A stretch of DNA of 61,788 bases from CAWJFP01 sp963842155. GTDB lineage: Bacteria; Pseudomonadota; Alphaproteobacteria; JACZXZ01. Under the pieces are notes generated by a model. That model was given only the letters and a program-made list of their open reading frames with translations, did not search any database and was not told where the DNA came from. A program made the translations under genes and the position numbers. The stretch lies in assembly GCA_963842155.1 (NCBI GenBank), contig CAWJFP010000030.1, positions 1 through 61,788 of the forward strand, read 5' to 3'. Positions 59,459 to 61,788 of this stretch are shown in pieces. How positions within the stretch are numbered: position 1 is the stretch's first letter; every line of letters begins with the position of its first letter.

Positions 59459-61788
59459 ATGAACCGCCTTGAAGAGGAACGACGCTCCTTCCTGTCCGGC
59501 AGCAATGCCGGCTTCATCGCCGAGCTCTACGCCCGCTATCTCGACAATCCGGCGAGCGTGGACCCGAGCTGGGTGGAGTTCTTCCGCGGCCTCAACGACG
59601 AGGCGAACGCCGTGCGCACGGAGGTGTTCGGCCCGAGCTGGGCGCCGCGCCTGCCGCCCCTCGACGGGCTGGAGCCGCCGGACGGCGCGGGCGACAAGCG
59701 GAACGGCAACGGCGCGCTCGCGCCCGCGGCCTCCGCCGAGGAGATCAGGCGCGCGACGCTCGATTCGCTGCGCGCCATCATGCTGATCCGCGTCTATCGC
59801 GTGCGCGGGCACCTGCTGGCGCAGCTCGATCCCCTCGGCCTCAACAAGCGCGAATATCATCCCGAGCTCGACTACCGCACCTACGGCTTCACCGACGACG
59901 ATCTCGACCGCCCGATCTTCATCAACAACGTGCTCGGCCTCGAGATCGCCACCTTGCGCCAGATCATGGAGCGCGTGCGCGCGACCTATTGCGGCGTGAT
60001 CGGCGTCGAGTACATGCATATCCAGGACCCCGACCAGAAGGCCTGGATCCAGGAGCGCATCGAGCAGGCCCATAACCGCACCGATTTCACCAGCAAGGGC
60101 AAGCACGCCATCCTCGAGCGGCTCACCGTCGCCGAGGTGTTCGAGCGTTTCCTCGACAAGAAATATACCGGCACCAAGCGCTTCGGGCTGGAAGGCGCGG
60201 AATCGCTCATCCCCGGGCTCGAGCAGGTGATCAAGGTGGGCGGCAAGCTCGGCGTCGAGGAGATCGTCATCGGCATGCCCCATCGCGGCCGGCTCAACGT
60301 GCTGGCGAACGTGATGGGCAAGCCCTTCGCCGCCATCTTCGCGGAGTTCGAGGGCAACGCGCCGGGGCCCGAGGAGGTGCAGGGCTCGGGCGACGTCAAA
60401 TACCATCTCGGCACCTCGTCGGACCGCGAGTTCGACGGCAACAACGTGCATCTCTCGCTCACCGCCAACCCCTCCCATCTCGAGGCGGTCGATCCGGTCG
60501 TGCTGGGCAAGGCGCGCGCCAAGCAGCGACTGCGCGGCGACAAGGAGCGCGGCAAGGTGATGTCGCTGCTCATGCATGGCGACGCCGCCTTCGCGGGCCA
60601 GGGGCTGGTGGCGGAGACCTTCGAGCTCTCCGAGCTTTACAGCTATCGCGTCGGCGGCACGCTGCATTTCGTGGTGAACAACCAGATCGGCTTCACCACC
60701 AGCCCGGTGAGCGCGCGCACCGGGCCCTATTGCTCGGAATTCGGCAAGATCGTCCAGGCGCCGATCTTCCACGTCAACGGCGACGACCCCGAGGCGGTGG
60801 TGCATGTCTCGCGCATCGCCACGGAGTTCCGCCAGCGCTTCAAGCGCGACGTGGTCATCGACATGTTCTGCTATCGCCGCCACGGCCATAACGAGGCGGA
60901 CGAGCCGGCCTTCACCCAGCCGCGCATGTACCGCGAGATCGCCAAGCATCCGACGACGCGGCAGATCTACGCCGAGCGGCTGGTCAAGGAGGGCGAGGTC
61001 GCGCCCGACGAGCCCGACCATATCGTGGCGCAATTCCAAGCCCGTCTCGAGCAGGATTTCGAATCGGCGAAGAGCTACCGGCTCAACAAGGCCGATTGGC
61101 TGGAGGGCGCCTGGTCGGGCCTCGATATCGCGCGCGGCGAGGCGCGGCGCGGCGAGACGGCGGTGGAGCTCGAGCGGCTGCGCGAGATCGGCCTCAAGTT
61201 CTGCTCTTATCCCAAGGATTTCAACATCAACCGCAAGCTCGTGCGAATCTTCGAGCAGCGGCGCAAGACGATCGAGGCGGGCGCCGGCATCGACTGGTCG
61301 ACGGCCGAGGCGCTCGCCTTCGGCTCGCTTCTCGTCGAGGGCACGCCGGTGCGGCTCTCGGGCCAGGATTCGGGCCGCGGCACCTTCTCGCAGCGTCATG
61401 CCGTGCTGGTCGATCAGGAGAACGAGGCGAAATACGTCCCGCTCGACAATCTGGCCGAGGACCAGGCGCATTTCGAGGTGATCGACAGCCCGCTCTCGGA
61501 AGCCTCCGTGCTCGGCTTCGAATACGGCTTCTCGCTCGCCGATCCGCGCACGCTCGTGGCCTGGGAGGCACAGTTCGGCGACTTCGCCAACGGCGCGCAG
61601 GTCATCATCGACCAGTTCATCAGCTCGGGCGAAAGCAAATGGCTGCGCATGTCGGGCCTCGTGATGCTGCTGCCGCATGGCTACGAAGGCCAGGGGCCGG
61701 AGCACAGCTCGGCCAGGCTCGAGCGCTATCTGCAGCTCTGCGCCGAGGACAACATGCAGGTGGTGAACTGCACCGCGCCCTCGCAATA
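59459..61788 (+). CDS. sucA: 2-oxoglutarate dehydrogenase E1 component, 3' end outside the window
   Basis: The thiamine-diphosphate E1 subunit, which decarboxylates 2-oxoglutarate. 776 codons are present of the usual 950-1000. FLSGSNAGFIAELYARYLDN starts it; the central part has GMPHRGRLNVLANVMGKPF, VNGDDPEAVVHVSRIATEF and DMFCYRRHGHNEADEPAFTQ, which hold the ThDP and Mg sites. VRLSGQDSGRGTFSQRHAVL and MLLPHGYEGQGPEHSSARLE come near the window edge. It is 60 bp after sucD; sucB and lpd are expected beyond. Confidence 0.97.
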   Translation, partial: MNRLEEERRSFLSGSNAGFIAELYARYLDNPASVDPSWVEFFRGLNDEANAVRTEVFGPSWAPRLPPLDGLEPPDGAGDKRNGNGALAPAASAEEIRRATLDSLRAIMLIRVYRVRGHLLAQLDPLGLNKREYHPELDYRTYGFTDDDLDRPIFINNVLGLEIATLRQIMERVRATYCGVIGVEYMHIQDPDQKAWIQERIEQAHNRTDFTSKGKHAILERLTVAEVFERFLDKKYTGTKRFGLEGAESLIPGLEQVIKVGGKLGVEEIVIGMPHRGRLNVLANVMGKPFAAIFAEFEGNAPGPEEVQGSGDVKYHLGTSSDREFDGNNVHLSLTANPSHLEAVDPVVLGKARAKQRLRGDKERGKVMSLLMHGDAAFAGQGLVAETFELSELYSYRVGGTLHFVVNNQIGFTTSPVSARTGPYCSEFGKIVQAPIFHVNGDDPEAVVHVSRIATEFRQRFKRDVVIDMFCYRRHGHNEADEPAFTQPRMYREIAKHPTTRQIYAERLVKEGEVAPDEPDHIVAQFQARLEQDFESAKSYRLNKADWLEGAWSGLDIARGEARRGETAVELERLREIGLKFCSYPKDFNINRKLVRIFEQRRKTIEAGAGIDWSTAEALAFGSLLVEGTPVRLSGQDSGRGTFSQRHAVLVDQENEAKYVPLDNLAEDQAHFEVIDSPLSEASVLGFEYGFSLADPRTLVAWEAQFGDFANGAQVIIDQFISSGESKWLRMSGLVMLLPHGYEGQGPEHSSARLERYLQLCAEDNMQVVNCTAPSQ

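Noticed and set aside
59426..61786. Minus-strand open frame of 786 codons opposite sucA
   Set aside because: Low-complexity, His/Asp/Arg/Leu-rich translation with no family resemblance; it mirrors the conserved sucA frame and comes from high GC.

Overview
The window looks like a piece of a high-GC alphaproteobacterial chromosome. The evidence is an Irr-type Fur regulator, the rimP-nusA-ylxR-infB-rbfA-truB-rpsO-pnp cluster, sdhCDAB, and mdh-sucC-sucD-sucA. I cannot name the genus; Rhodospirillales or Rhizobiales relatives are most likely. Coding is dense and mostly GC-rich. The exception is the first 2.5 kb, which is visibly less GC-rich and carries a restriction island remnant: an HsdS-like piece, an unknown partner and an Mrr-like nuclease.

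Layout. 2.5-7.2 kb: a leftward operon of orphan histidine kinase, denD-like dehydrogenase, egtB and egtD (ergothioneine). 7.4-14.2 kb: single genes (Nudix, CAP protein, MlaC-like protein, DadA-like oxidase, Asp/Glu racemase relative, speD, 2-hydroxyacid dehydrogenase, SH3 protein). 14.2-18.8 kb: an iron/redox block (DUF3501, CCG-type Fe-S protein, rubrerythrin, Irr, Fe-S nitronate-monooxygenase relative) with a candidate Irr (ICE) box and a CRP-like dyad. 19-29.4 kb: glycerophosphodiesterase, then the leftward translation/RNA-decay operon. 29.5-35 kb: a terminator/attenuator, a frameshifted TPR gene, an IS remnant, a radical SAM plus degenerate phosphoesterase pair, apaG, folE, fecR and a hemerythrin gene set between two copies of the fecR tail. 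35.2-39.2 kb: otsB-GH15-otsA trehalose operon. 39.25-40.17 kb: a large intergenic region with a multistem element, a CCGAAG hairpin cluster, an AT-rich stretch and four DnaA-box-like 9-mers. 40.2-41.2 kb: an exported protein of unknown function. 41.5-61.8 kb: sdhCDAB, SDR, nitronate monooxygenase, zapE, an alcohol dehydrogenase, an RND pump, an amino-acid ABC pair, GST and mdh-sucC-sucD-sucA, which runs off the end.

The most interesting region is about 39.95-40.1 kb. A perfect TTATCCACA and three near matches fall within 61 bp beside a 65% AT stretch. The heavily expressed operons point away from it on both sides: nusA/infB/pnp leftward, sdh and suc rightward. This fits a replication origin, although no classic origin-marker gene is present. 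Other notable items are the Irr/ICE-rubrerythrin module, the fecR-tail duplication whose coding differences are all synonymous, and a radical SAM gene paired with a phosphoesterase whose first metal motif is altered. I saw no tRNA, rRNA, CRISPR array or prophage.
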